From assembly GCA_946478665.1 (NCBI GenBank), contig CAMLCZ010000007.1, forward strand, positions 1 through 64,000: a DNA stretch of 64,000 bases, given 5' to 3'. Positions 57,041 through 64,000 of this stretch are shown piece by piece. This stretch comes from an uncultured Bartonella sp. (GTDB lineage: Bacteria > Pseudomonadota > Alphaproteobacteria > Rhizobiales > Rhizobiaceae). The first letter of the stretch is position 1. Each line of letters begins with the position of its first letter. A program made the position numbers and the translations under genes. The notes under the pieces are model-generated. The model made no database searches and was not told the origin of the DNA. It was given only the letters and a program-made list of their open reading frames with translations.

Positions 57041-58618
57041 TTTTAGATTTGTGTATGGTCCATGACGAAATATCCAGAACCGTTGACCATTTTCGTCCTC
57101 TACGCGGTAATAATCCCGATCACCACCTGAATTTTTCCACCATTCCGCACTTATTCTTTCAGGCCCTTCTGCAAGGCGAACTTTATGAACAACGCGCCGC
57201 CAACGAAAAGACGCAGGTGGGTCATCTGGCAATGCTGCAATGACATCAATAGGTTGCGGTGGACAGAAAAGTCGCAATGGACGTTCTGGCGGATTTTTTC
57301 CAAGCGGAACCAATCCTTGCGCAATGAGCTGTGCAGATGTTGTTTTTGCCGCAATATTTGGAGATATTTGAGGCATATTCTGTTGCGCCACCCCCCAAAA
57401 AGCGGCAACTTCTGGCAGATGGCTTTCTTTACTTTGAGCCACCAGAATATGATCGGCTCCCAGGCGGGTTGATAAACGATCAACCAACTGCCCGATATGC
57501 GGTTTATCACCATCATCTATCAGGCCGGTTTGAATAGGATTAAGTGGTATACAACGACTGACAGCCAAGGTTAATGTGTCAAAACCGTAACCGGCATCAA
57601 GTGGTGTCGCAAGATTTTGAAGCCGTTCTTTTAATAGGCGTTGAAAAATAATTGGATCATTTAAAGGCTGTCCGGTTTCAATAACAAGTTTTTCAATATG
57701 CCCATCAACGCGGAATAAACCCACTTGTAATAAGAGACTCCCCAAACCAAGTTTTTCAAGACGTTTGAAAAAAGCTTGTGCCAATTTTACAAACTGATTT
57801 TCAATCATGACTTCATCAATAATCGGCTCTTCAAGACGTAAATTCTGATAAAGTGATGGAAGAGGATTAATGAAAGAAAGAGGCTCATTCCTCTTGCCAT
57901 AAAGAGCATCGAGACGTGCTGGCAAAACTGCGCCAAATCTGGCGGCCAAGGCCTTGGCTGGCACATGCCTGACATCGTGCAAATTATTAAAACCAGCGCG
58001 TCTTAGTCCCATTTGGCTTGGCTTGATTGCTTCAAGTGCAGGAAGTTTTAGCCTATCCAATTCCAAAACAAGCTCTTGTTCTGTAACAAAACGATTGACC
58101 CCAAAACGAGCAAAAGCACGCGCTGCTGCCGGATTGGTACTCAATGCTGACAAGGTTTCAAAACCAAGCCGCTGAAAATAAGAAGTCACGTTCTGCAACA
58201 TTGTTTTTGGCCCACCAAAAAGATGGTCGCAACCAGTTACATCAAGCATCAAACCATGCGGAAGACTATAGGCAACAAGAGGTGTGAAACGCTCACTATT
58301 CCTTGCCAGATATTGTAAACAGGTTTGATCTGCATTTTCATCCTGATATGCCGTTTCAATTCTTTCACAAAGGCTGCGGGCATGAACCAGTGATAACCCC
58401 GGATAAAGCCCAGCACGCGCCGCCGCCTGATTGACACAAGTAAGCTCTAACCCATGGGCAACACGCGCGATGATTGCAAAAGGTTCTTCTAAAGTGGGTG
58501 CCTGCTCAGGCGGCAAATCCACTTTGAGACGGTCTATTGGCAGACGAGGAAAAGTGAGTGCCAGATAAAGACGCTCTTGCGGTTTTTTGTATTTGAAGTT
58601 CTTTGAAGATCTGCTCAT
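57014..58618 (-). CDS. imuB: ImuB, catalytically inactive Y-family polymerase homologue
   Basis: A 534-residue Y-family-like protein, the hub linking DnaE2 to the beta clamp. It starts LYLALTFPRLPIDRL; the SLDE active-site motif of true Y polymerases is replaced (LMLDVTGCDHLFGG), consistent with loss of catalysis. The C-terminal RRVVHKVRLAEGPERISAEWW and DYYRVEDENGQRFWIFR are diagnostic. GGGA 5 nt before the ATG supports 58618, giving a 113-nt overlap with imuA. Confidence 0.92.
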   Translation of the reverse strand: MSRSSKNFKYKKPQERLYLALTFPRLPIDRLKVDLPPEQAPTLEEPFAIIARVAHGLELTCVNQAAARAGLYPGLSLVHARSLCERIETAYQDENADQTCLQYLARNSERFTPLVAYSLPHGLMLDVTGCDHLFGGPKTMLQNVTSYFQRLGFETLSALSTNPAAARAFARFGVNRFVTEQELVLELDRLKLPALEAIKPSQMGLRRAGFNNLHDVRHVPAKALAARFGAVLPARLDALYGKRNEPLSFINPLPSLYQNLRLEEPIIDEVMIENQFVKLAQAFFKRLEKLGLGSLLLQVGLFRVDGHIEKLVIETGQPLNDPIIFQRLLKERLQNLATPLDAGYGFDTLTLAVSRCIPLNPIQTGLIDDGDKPHIGQLVDRLSTRLGADHILVAQSKESHLPEVAAFWGVAQQNMPQISPNIAAKTTSAQLIAQGLVPLGKNPPERPLRLFCPPQPIDVIAALPDDPPASFRWRRVVHKVRLAEGPERISAEWWKNSGGDRDYYRVEDENGQRFWIFRHGPYTNLKWFLHGLFA

Positions 58619-59333
58619 TGAAATCCCATTGCATCAACCAATGTCCGATATTTCCGGCTCTATTACGCAAAAGTGTAACGTCAAAAGCTGCCAAACCCGG
58701 TGACCTTGCTCCAAAGCTTTGTGACGGTGCAGCCGCTATTTGCCAACGTGTAGCGGCATTGCTTGTTTTAAGAACCTTTTTTGCAAGCAAAAGAATAGCA
58801 GGACAATGTGCCTTTTCTGCCAATAGATGCAAGCGTCGTGTGGCAGTAAAATCGAGTGCCTTACTAGAACCTGACAAACTTATTACCACACCGGCAACAC
58901 CTTTTTCAGAAAGGGCATCCTCACTTGCTTTCAAGACGTCAACCGCAGATTTGCAGCGCACAAAAACAAATCGCGTAGGCTCTAGTCCAAAAGCGGCTAT
59001 TCCTGATGGATAGGGCATACCATATTCAAATGCTACATTTTCATCTTCTAACCAGATAAAAAAGCCCTTTTTCGTCTGGCTTCGCGCCAAAATTCCAAGA
59101 GAAAACCCCGTTGCAACATTCATTGCTGTGGGCGCCGCCATAATTTCATGCAAGGCATAGGAGGAGAATGGACCAGTTGCATCATCAAGTTCTTTATATC
59201 CAAAACAAAAAGACCCATCAGCATGGACCGATGCTTTTGTTGCACGGTTCAAATCATTATGCGCAACAAGTGGCGAAATAATTTTTCCTTCCATGCGGGC
59301 AACAAGGTGGCGCAATTGTGCTATATTCTTCAT
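58506..59333 (-). CDS. imuA: ImuA, RecA-like mutasome accessory protein
   Basis: A 275-residue distant RecA/SulA-like protein, first gene of the imuA-imuB-dnaE2 cassette. Features are HEIMAAPTAMNVATGFSLGILA near the N-terminus, WLEDENVAFEYGMPYPSGIAAFGLEPTRFVFVR and DVTLLRNRAGNIGHWLMQWDF. There is no Walker A, as usual. The last ~37 codons overlap imuB in another frame. A LexA box lies 16-30 bp upstream of the ATG. Confidence 0.9.
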   Translation of the reverse strand: MKNIAQLRHLVARMEGKIISPLVAHNDLNRATKASVHADGSFCFGYKELDDATGPFSSYALHEIMAAPTAMNVATGFSLGILARSQTKKGFFIWLEDENVAFEYGMPYPSGIAAFGLEPTRFVFVRCKSAVDVLKASEDALSEKGVAGVVISLSGSSKALDFTATRRLHLLAEKAHCPAILLLAKKVLKTSNAATRWQIAAAPSQSFGARSPGLAAFDVTLLRNRAGNIGHWLMQWDFNEQIFKELQIQKTARASLSGTHFSSSANRPSQSGFAA

Positions 59334-59348
59334 AAGAGACTCAAATAT

Positions 59349-59363
59349 GTTCTTGTTTTGTTC
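59349..59363 (-). promoter_or_regulatory. LexA (SOS) box upstream of imuA
   Basis: On the + strand GTTC (59349-59352), TTGTTTT, GTTC (59360-59363): GTTC-N7-GTTC. The promoter-proximal position predicts damage induction of imuA-imuB-dnaE2. Confidence 0.85.
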
Positions 59364-59504
59364 TATTATGGAATCTATTTCAAATGAGAGTCAAGCCAGT
59401 ATTTTAAGGCATGCAGTAATATTGGCTAAAACAGGTTTTAAAAACTGGAACTTGTAAAAAATATCTGTGTTCCTATTTCTATTCCAATAAAGGTTCTTTG
59501 GGAT

Positions 59505-59921
59505 ATGTGCCCGAACGGAAATTCTAAGATGGATAAGACAGCAATCGACAAAATTCTGCAACCTGGCTCAAAAAAAGAGCAAGCAAGCCGAGCAGCCCGT
59601 ATACGGGCTGGTTTTTGGAAAACTGTTCGCAAAGCAGCAGCCCATATTCCTTTTATGGAAGATGTTGTTGCAGCTTATTTTTGTGCATTTGATCCTGCGA
59701 CACCTGCACGGGTGCGCGGTATTTTGTTAGCAGCCCTTGCTTATTTCGTCATGCCATTCGACTTTATACCTGATATGCTGGCTGTTATAGGCTTTTCTGA
59801 TGATATTGCCGTTTTAACAATAGCAATTGCGGCGGTACGCTCGCATATTACAGAAGCCCATCGTCTTGCTGCCCGTGAGGCTTTATCTGGTGAAGAAAAA
59901 CCAGAAGACAAAATCGTATAA
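59505..59921 (+). CDS. YkvA-family membrane protein (DUF1232)
   Basis: A 138-residue protein with the DUF1232 signature ALAYFVMPFDFIPDMLAVIGFSDDIAVL in two hydrophobic helices (about 75-118). Function unknown for the family. ATG 59505 has AAAGG 11 nt upstream; an internal ATG at 59529 is a second option. Confidence 0.82.
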   Translation: MCPNGNSKMDKTAIDKILQPGSKKEQASRAARIRAGFWKTVRKAAAHIPFMEDVVAAYFCAFDPATPARVRGILLAALAYFVMPFDFIPDMLAVIGFSDDIAVLTIAIAAVRSHITEAHRLAAREALSGEEKPEDKIV

Positions 59922-60098
59922 TAGTTTTTTGTCATTTGATAAAATTTAACTGAAATTTCACCTTTTGGTAACCATAAACAAGTCAAAATTACATGAAACA
60001 CTGTTTGCATATCCGGCAAGTGGTATGCTGGTTTGATATAATTTAGCAGTTTAAAGCCAAATGGCTTTGCAATGGAAAACAAGAAGTGAGCTGAGTAT

Positions 60099-60599
60099 AT
60101 GATGTTTGGAAAAACTTTTGTTGCTGCGTCTGTTATGGTAATGGCTATTGCTGGTACCGCTTCGGCACAAACACCAACCCGCATCAATCAATTTGACGCT
60201 TGGGGTGCCTATTCCTACAAATCAGGTAACAGCACAGTTTGTTATGTGTTATCAGCACCAGTAACGGCAGAACCTAAATCTGTCACACATGGTGATAATT
60301 ATTTTCTTATCAGTAAACGGGCGGGTGCTACAGTATCCTATGAACCACAGTTTATGGCAGGATATGCCTTGAAGGATAAAGTGACGGTTTCTGTTGATGG
60401 CAAGAATTTTGAGTTCTTCACTAAGGATTCTTCAGCATGGGCTACCACGCCGGCCATTGAAACTCAATTGATTACCGCAATGAAGAGTGGCTCTAAACTA
60501 TCAATTAAAGCTGTTTCACAACGTGGTACAAAAACAAGCTACACCTATTCCCTAAAAGGGCTTAAGGCTGCACTTGCCGCTGCGCAAAAGTGTAAATAA
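60099..60599 (+). CDS. Invasion-associated locus B (IalB) family protein
   Basis: A 166-residue secreted protein. The signal peptide is about 1-23 (VAASVMVMAIAGTASA, cut before QTPTRI). The mature IalB-like domain begins FDAWGAYSYKSGNSTVCYVLSAP and ends YSLKGLKAALAAAQKC; two Cys (VCY and KCK) could form a disulfide. The family is named for B. bacilliformis IalB but is widespread and not always linked to invasion. A strong terminator follows. Confidence 0.88.
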   Translation: MMFGKTFVAASVMVMAIAGTASAQTPTRINQFDAWGAYSYKSGNSTVCYVLSAPVTAEPKSVTHGDNYFLISKRAGATVSYEPQFMAGYALKDKVTVSVDGKNFEFFTKDSSAWATTPAIETQLITAMKSGSKLSIKAVSQRGTKTSYTYSLKGLKAALAAAQKCK

Positions 60600-60627
60600 T
60601 TTCTCACGAAATATATTTTAACCCATT

Positions 60628-60670
60628 TAAGCACCGTACCATGGTATTGCCATGTTGCGGTGCTTATTTT
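60628..60670 (+). terminator. Terminator after the IalB-like gene
   Basis: TAAGCACCG (60628-60636) pairs with CGGTGCTTA (60658-60666). An inner CCATGG/CCATG hairpin and TTTTGT after the stem support termination. Confidence 0.75.
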
Positions 60671-60749
60671 GTAAAGTATAAGTTTGGTGACGTTGGCGGG
60701 TTTTTGTGTTAAATGCGCCAGACAAATTGTAACAAACAACCGGAAGACC

Positions 60750-61979
60750 ATGAGCGTATCCTACGATCTCAGACCTATTGGTGCAAATGCTGCCTTGCGC
60801 CCTGCTATGACCGATGAACAAATGCCATCCCTCATTGGCTTGTCACGGGATGAAATGGGTGATGCACTCAGAAAAATAGGCGTCAATGACCGCCAGATAA
60901 AGATGCGGGTAAGCCAGCTATGGCATTGGCTTTATGTGCGTGGCGTTTCCAGTTTTGATGATATGTTCAACATCTCCAAAGAAATGCGCGAGACGTTGAA
61001 AAAGCATTTTTCCATTGCGCGGCCTGAAATTGTTGAAGAACAGGTATCCAATGATGGTACGCGTAAATGGTTGTTGCGGTTTCCACCACGTGGCGCAGGC
61101 AAACCTGTCGAAGTGGAAATGGTTTATATTCCAGAAGAAGGGCGCGGCACTTTGTGTATGTCATCACAAGTTGGCTGTACATTAACATGCTCTTTCTGTC
61201 ATACTGGAACGCAAAAGCTTGTCCGCAACCTCACTGCAGAAGAAATTTTGGGGCAGTTGCTTATTGCTCGTGACCGGTTGGGCGATTTTCCAGAAAAAGA
61301 CACACCAGACGGTGCAATTGTGCCTGCGGAAGGGCGCAAGATTACCAATATTGTCATGATGGGCATGGGGGAACCGCTTTACAATTTTGAATCGGTGAAA
61401 AAAGCCTTGTTAATCGCGTCCGATGGCGATGGATTATCGCTTTCCAAACGGCGCATTACTTTATCAACGTCTGGTGTTGTGCCTGGCATTATTCGTACTG
61501 GTGAAGAAATTGGTGTAATGTTGGCAATTTCTCTTCATGCTGTGCGTGATGAATTACGGGATATGCTTGTGCCAATTAACAAGAAATATCCGTTGGAAGA
61601 GTTGATTGCTGCCTGCAAGGCATATCCTGGTCTTTCCAATGCAAAGCGTATTACATTTGAATATGTCATGTTGAAAGACGTTAATGACAGTCTTGATGAT
61701 GCAAAACGTCTCATAAAATTATTGCAGGGAATTCCGGCAAAAATAAATCTTATCCCTTTCAACCCATGGCCAGGTAGCAATTACCAATGCTCGGATTGGG
61801 AACAGATTGAACGATTTGCAGATGCGATCAATCAGGCTGGATATGCTTCGCCTATCCGCACACCACGCGGACGAGATATTCTTGCTGCTTGTGGGCAACT
61901 AAAATCGGAATCGGAACGTTTACGTAAGTCTGAGAGATTGAAACTTGAAGCCATGATGATTGCTGGACACGGCGAGTAA
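60750..61979 (+). CDS. rlmN: Dual-specificity 23S rRNA/tRNA m2A methyltransferase RlmN
   Basis: A 409-residue radical-SAM enzyme that makes 2-methyladenosine at A2503 of 23S rRNA and A37 of some tRNAs. The 4Fe-4S motif CxxxCxxC is [12 protein letters not shown]. It also has [10 protein letters not shown] and the C-terminal [15 protein letters not shown] / [19 protein letters not shown] region with catalytic cysteines. I use ATG 60750 ([11 protein letters not shown]) after GGAAG; a frame from 60684 overlaps the preceding terminator. Confidence 0.96.
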   Translation: MSVSYDLRPIGANAALRPAMTDEQMPSLIGLSRDEMGDALRKIGVNDRQIKMRVSQLWHWLYVRGVSSFDDMFNISKEMRETLKKHFSIARPEIVEEQVSNDGTRKWLLRFPPRGAGKPVEVEMVYIPEEGRGTLCMSSQVGCTLTCSFCHTGTQKLVRNLTAEEILGQLLIARDRLGDFPEKDTPDGAIVPAEGRKITNIVMMGMGEPLYNFESVKKALLIASDGDGLSLSKRRITLSTSGVVPGIIRTGEEIGVMLAISLHAVRDELRDMLVPINKKYPLEELIAACKAYPGLSNAKRITFEYVMLKDVNDSLDDAKRLIKLLQGIPAKINLIPFNPWPGSNYQCSDWEQIERFADAINQAGYASPIRTPRGRDILAACGQLKSESERLRKSERLKLEAMMIAGHGE

Positions 61980-61982
61980 TAT

Positions 61983-62429
61983 ATGGCTGGAACAGGAAAC
62001 AATATGAAGAATATGACAGCTTTTCACATTACATGGATTTTGGTCGGCTGCATTTTTGCTGAAGCTGCTTTCATGATTGTCCAAATAGCCCTTACGATAG
62101 CGTGTTCAGGACAAAGTGTTAGCTTGCATGATATGTTGTCGCCAGATAATCCGCTTTATGCTATTCCGCCGCATTTTCTGATAGTTGGTGTTGTTTTTCT
62201 TGCAGCCATTATTTTTGGCGAATACAAGCAGATTTATAACATTGGCTACTATATTGTTGCGGCCGTTATTGCTGCCATACTCTATTTTATTTCTCTTTGG
62301 CTGAGCGATTTTACCTTATTCTTCAAGGATATTGTGATTAACCTTGTTGCCGCTGTTATTTCTGGCGCAATCTATTGGATAATCACGCCGCGCCGTTACA
62401 ACCGCCGCTCATTGTCTACTTTCAACTAG
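61983..62429 (+). CDS. Four-helix membrane protein, unknown function
   Basis: 148 residues with about four TM segments (11-34, 62-80, 84-107, 112-132) and a basic C-terminus (TPRRYNRRS). It starts 3 nt after rlmN, so it is probably cotranscribed. I do not recognise the family. Confidence 0.7.
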   Translation: MAGTGNNMKNMTAFHITWILVGCIFAEAAFMIVQIALTIACSGQSVSLHDMLSPDNPLYAIPPHFLIVGVVFLAAIIFGEYKQIYNIGYYIVAAVIAAILYFISLWLSDFTLFFKDIVINLVAAVISGAIYWIITPRRYNRRSLSTFN

Positions 62430-62472
62430 GTTTACTTGAAACTGGGATATGTTGATTTCTATCAGTGATAAT

Positions 62473-62504
62473 AAAGCCGAAAAGCCCTGCTTTTCGGCTT
62501 TTTA
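62473..62504. terminator. Bidirectional terminator between convergent genes
   Basis: A 13-bp stem AAAGCCGAAAAGC/GCTTTTCGGCTTT (62473-62485, 62489-62501) with a 3-nt loop. T runs follow on both strands, best on +. Confidence 0.85.
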
Positions 62505-62518
62505 TATGCAATGAACGA

Positions 62519-63016
62519 TTAAAACTGATAACCTTTTGCTACCAAATTTTTATGACGTTCTGTGAGACGCTCTGTCATTTTGCCGTCTTTTACCATTTGG
62601 CGTAATTTTTCCATATGTTTCCGACGCAATTTTGGTGAACCCCGACGCACCATTGGCCACAATATCCACGGCAATGCAAAAATATGAAACATGGCAAATA
62701 CAATGATCGTCGCCACTTTCGATGCCATAATATAATGCCCACCCGCACGCAAAATACGATAAGGAATAGTGGCACAAATAGCGACAAATACCGCCCATAA
62801 TGCTGGAATAAGCAGTGCAGCCAGCAAAATTCCGAAACCACCAAGATTAAGAAAAAATTTTAAATCCCACGCATGGATAAGCCAATTGGCAACACCCAAA
62901 AGTCCAACCAGAAGCGCGCCATAAATAAACACAACAAACATAATCAAAAAAGTGAGTGGCGCGGCAATGCCAGGTTCACGAAATCGATCGTCTTGAACAT
63001 GAGCCAATGAGGTCAT
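62519..63016 (-). CDS. Membrane protein, unknown function
   Basis: 165 residues with about three TM regions (20-45, 55-85, 100-122) and a basic, helical C-terminal tail (RRGSPKLRRKHMEKLRQMVKDGKMTERLTERHK). ATG 63016 (MTSLAHVQDD) has AGGA 7 nt upstream; the longer frame to 63085 is not supported. No family recognised. Confidence 0.7.
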   Translation of the reverse strand: MTSLAHVQDDRFREPGIAAPLTFLIMFVVFIYGALLVGLLGVANWLIHAWDLKFFLNLGGFGILLAALLIPALWAVFVAICATIPYRILRAGGHYIMASKVATIIVFAMFHIFALPWILWPMVRRGSPKLRRKHMEKLRQMVKDGKMTERLTERHKNLVAKGYQF

Positions 63017-63192
63017 TTTATTTCCTGTCATCAAAAACAATAGCATAATGCTATTTCGCTGAAACCTAACAGCCGTTTCCCCCAAAGGTCAACAGTTGTG
63101 ATAAGCAAAATCCATCTACATGGTTCGTTAGATGACTTAAAACATGGCTATAATATATGCCGAACCATTAATTTGGCTGTTAGGCTCTGCCA

Positions 63193-63660
63193 TTAGGCAG
63201 CATTAATTGCCGCCTGTGTTTGCGTTAACAAAGTATGCAGTGCCTGTGCCTCATGAGTATTGCGTAATTTTTGCACCATATCGGGATCACGCAATACGCG
63301 CGCTATTTTTGACAAGGCTTTCAAATGGTCAGCTCCAGCACTTTCTGGTGCCAATAGTAAAAACACCAGATCAACGGGCTCATCATCAAGCGCTTCAAAA
63401 TCGACCGGTGTATCAAGGCGGGCAAACACACCCACAATATTATTGAGATGGGCAAGTTTACCGTGTGGAATGGCAATTCCATTACCAACACCGGTAGAAC
63501 CGAGCTTTTCGCGCTGTAAGATGGTATCTAGCACAACTCTTTCTTCCAATCCTGTGAGATCGGCTGCCTTTTCCGCCATAATCTGCAAAACCTGCTTTTT
63601 AGAATTGGCTTTAAGAGCCGGTATTATGGCCTGCGGTGCGACTAAATCACTAAGATCCAT
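63193..63660 (-). CDS. ptsN: PTS IIA-Ntr nitrogen-regulatory protein PtsN
   Basis: A 155-residue EIIA-Ntr. The phospho-acceptor is H66 in GNGIAIPHGKL. It is the output protein of the Ntr-type PTS and works with HPr encoded at 8.4-8.7 kb. It lies downstream of hpf, the conserved rpoN-hpf-ptsN order. Confidence 0.95.
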   Translation of the reverse strand: MDLSDLVAPQAIIPALKANSKKQVLQIMAEKAADLTGLEERVVLDTILQREKLGSTGVGNGIAIPHGKLAHLNNIVGVFARLDTPVDFEALDDEPVDLVFLLLAPESAGADHLKALSKIARVLRDPDMVQKLRNTHEAQALHTLLTQTQAAINAA

Positions 63661-63783
63661 ATAACATTTCCTTATTTCGCGACCGATTTCTGCTAATATG
63701 TTTAAAAGCTATTAGCCATAAAGATCACGGATTTTACAGTATTGATTGCCAAATTAAATCAGACAATCCAATGATTTTCCCGT

Positions 63784-64000
63784 TCAAGCTTGGTTTTTAA
63801 CAGTTGAGGGGTCTATCCAACCGATATTTCCATCAGCACGGCGATAAACGATATTGATTTTATTATCAACTGCATTGCGGAAGACGAGAACCGGATTATC
63901 CATAAGATCAAGTTCAACAACAGCATCAGCAACAGACATATCTCTTAAAGACATAGATGTTTCAGCCACGATTGTTGGTGCGTAATCAACTGGTAAACCG
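63784..64000 (-). CDS. hpf: Ribosome hibernation-promoting factor, C-terminal part (runs off window)
   Basis: The minus-strand frame is open to the right edge (reading ...LPVDYAPTIVAETSMSLRDMSVADAVVELDL). The sequence NPVLVFRNAVDNKINIVYRRADGNIGWIDP is the C-terminal dimerisation domain of long-form HPF, which promotes 100S ribosome formation. The N-terminal S30AE domain would be outside the window. An internal GTG at 63969 is not the start. Confidence 0.92.
   Translation of the reverse strand, partial: GLPVDYAPTIVAETSMSLRDMSVADAVVELDLMDNPVLVFRNAVDNKINIVYRRADGNIGWIDPSTVKNQA

Overview
The window is about 42% G+C chromosomal DNA from an alphaproteobacterium of the Hyphomicrobiales, most likely Bartonella or a close relative. 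Evidence: a ChvI/ChvG (BvrR/BvrS, BatR/BatS) - HprK - EIIA-Man - HPr block next to pckA; class I lysyl-tRNA synthetase; a divL-tsaE/amgK-murU-addB-addA-trxA run beside ahcY; an IalB-family protein; an rpoN-region tail (hpf, ptsN); two GTTC-N7-GTTC LexA boxes; and a structured RNA directly upstream of a small XRE regulator that resembles the Bartonella Brt/Trp modules. No tRNA, rRNA, IS element, phage gene or CRISPR array was seen.

Layout. 1-7 kb: 3' end of an autotransporter, rmuC (convergent), def-fmt-truA, ppk2 and an orphan amino-acid-binding protein. 7-14.5 kb: a TRIC-type channel gene with two families of short repeats upstream, then ptsH-manX-hprK-chvG-chvI on the minus strand, with pckA divergent and arfB after it. 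14.8-24.2 kb: kbp (BON-LysM), alkB with a decayed tandem copy of its 3' end, a copper group (PCu(A)C plus a DUF2946-like protein), a stand-alone Lrp ligand domain facing an AraC regulator, terB, lysS, prfC and the XRE/RNA module. 24.9-38.1 kb: a minus-strand operon divL > tsaE-amgK > murU > addB > addA > trxA, with ahcY upstream behind its own terminator. 38.5-44.8 kb: a surface-polysaccharide island (FkbM methyltransferase with a repeat stalk, about 1 kb of extremely AT-rich DNA, three glycosyltransferases) and thpR with a tandem copy of its 3' end. 44.9-59.3 kb: tamB/tamA, SOS-controlled comM, and the imuA-imuB-dnaE2 mutasome. 59.5-64 kb: a YkvA-like protein, an ialB-like gene, rlmN, two membrane proteins, ptsN and the 3' part of hpf.

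How genes work together. ChvG/ChvI, HprK, EIIA-Man, HPr and PtsN form the regulatory (non-sugar-transporting) PTS and envelope-stress network, adjacent to the gluconeogenic gene pckA. TamA/TamB would help assemble outer-membrane proteins, and an autotransporter lies in the same window. AddAB, ImuA/ImuB/DnaE2, AlkB, ComM and RmuC are DNA repair or recombination functions. AmgK and MurU form a cell-wall sugar recycling pair.

The strongest unexplained patterns are: (i) several independent tandem duplications, 24 to 448 bp long, that span gene ends including the stop codon (alkB, thpR, comM, imuB) plus one at a gene start (prfC); (ii) a roughly 220-nt highly structured RNA in front of the XRE gene, with a possible switch at its GGGGGG ribosome-binding site; (iii) six tandem 19-bp units upstream of the TRIC gene; and (iv) a 14-residue repeat stalk on the FkbM methyltransferase.
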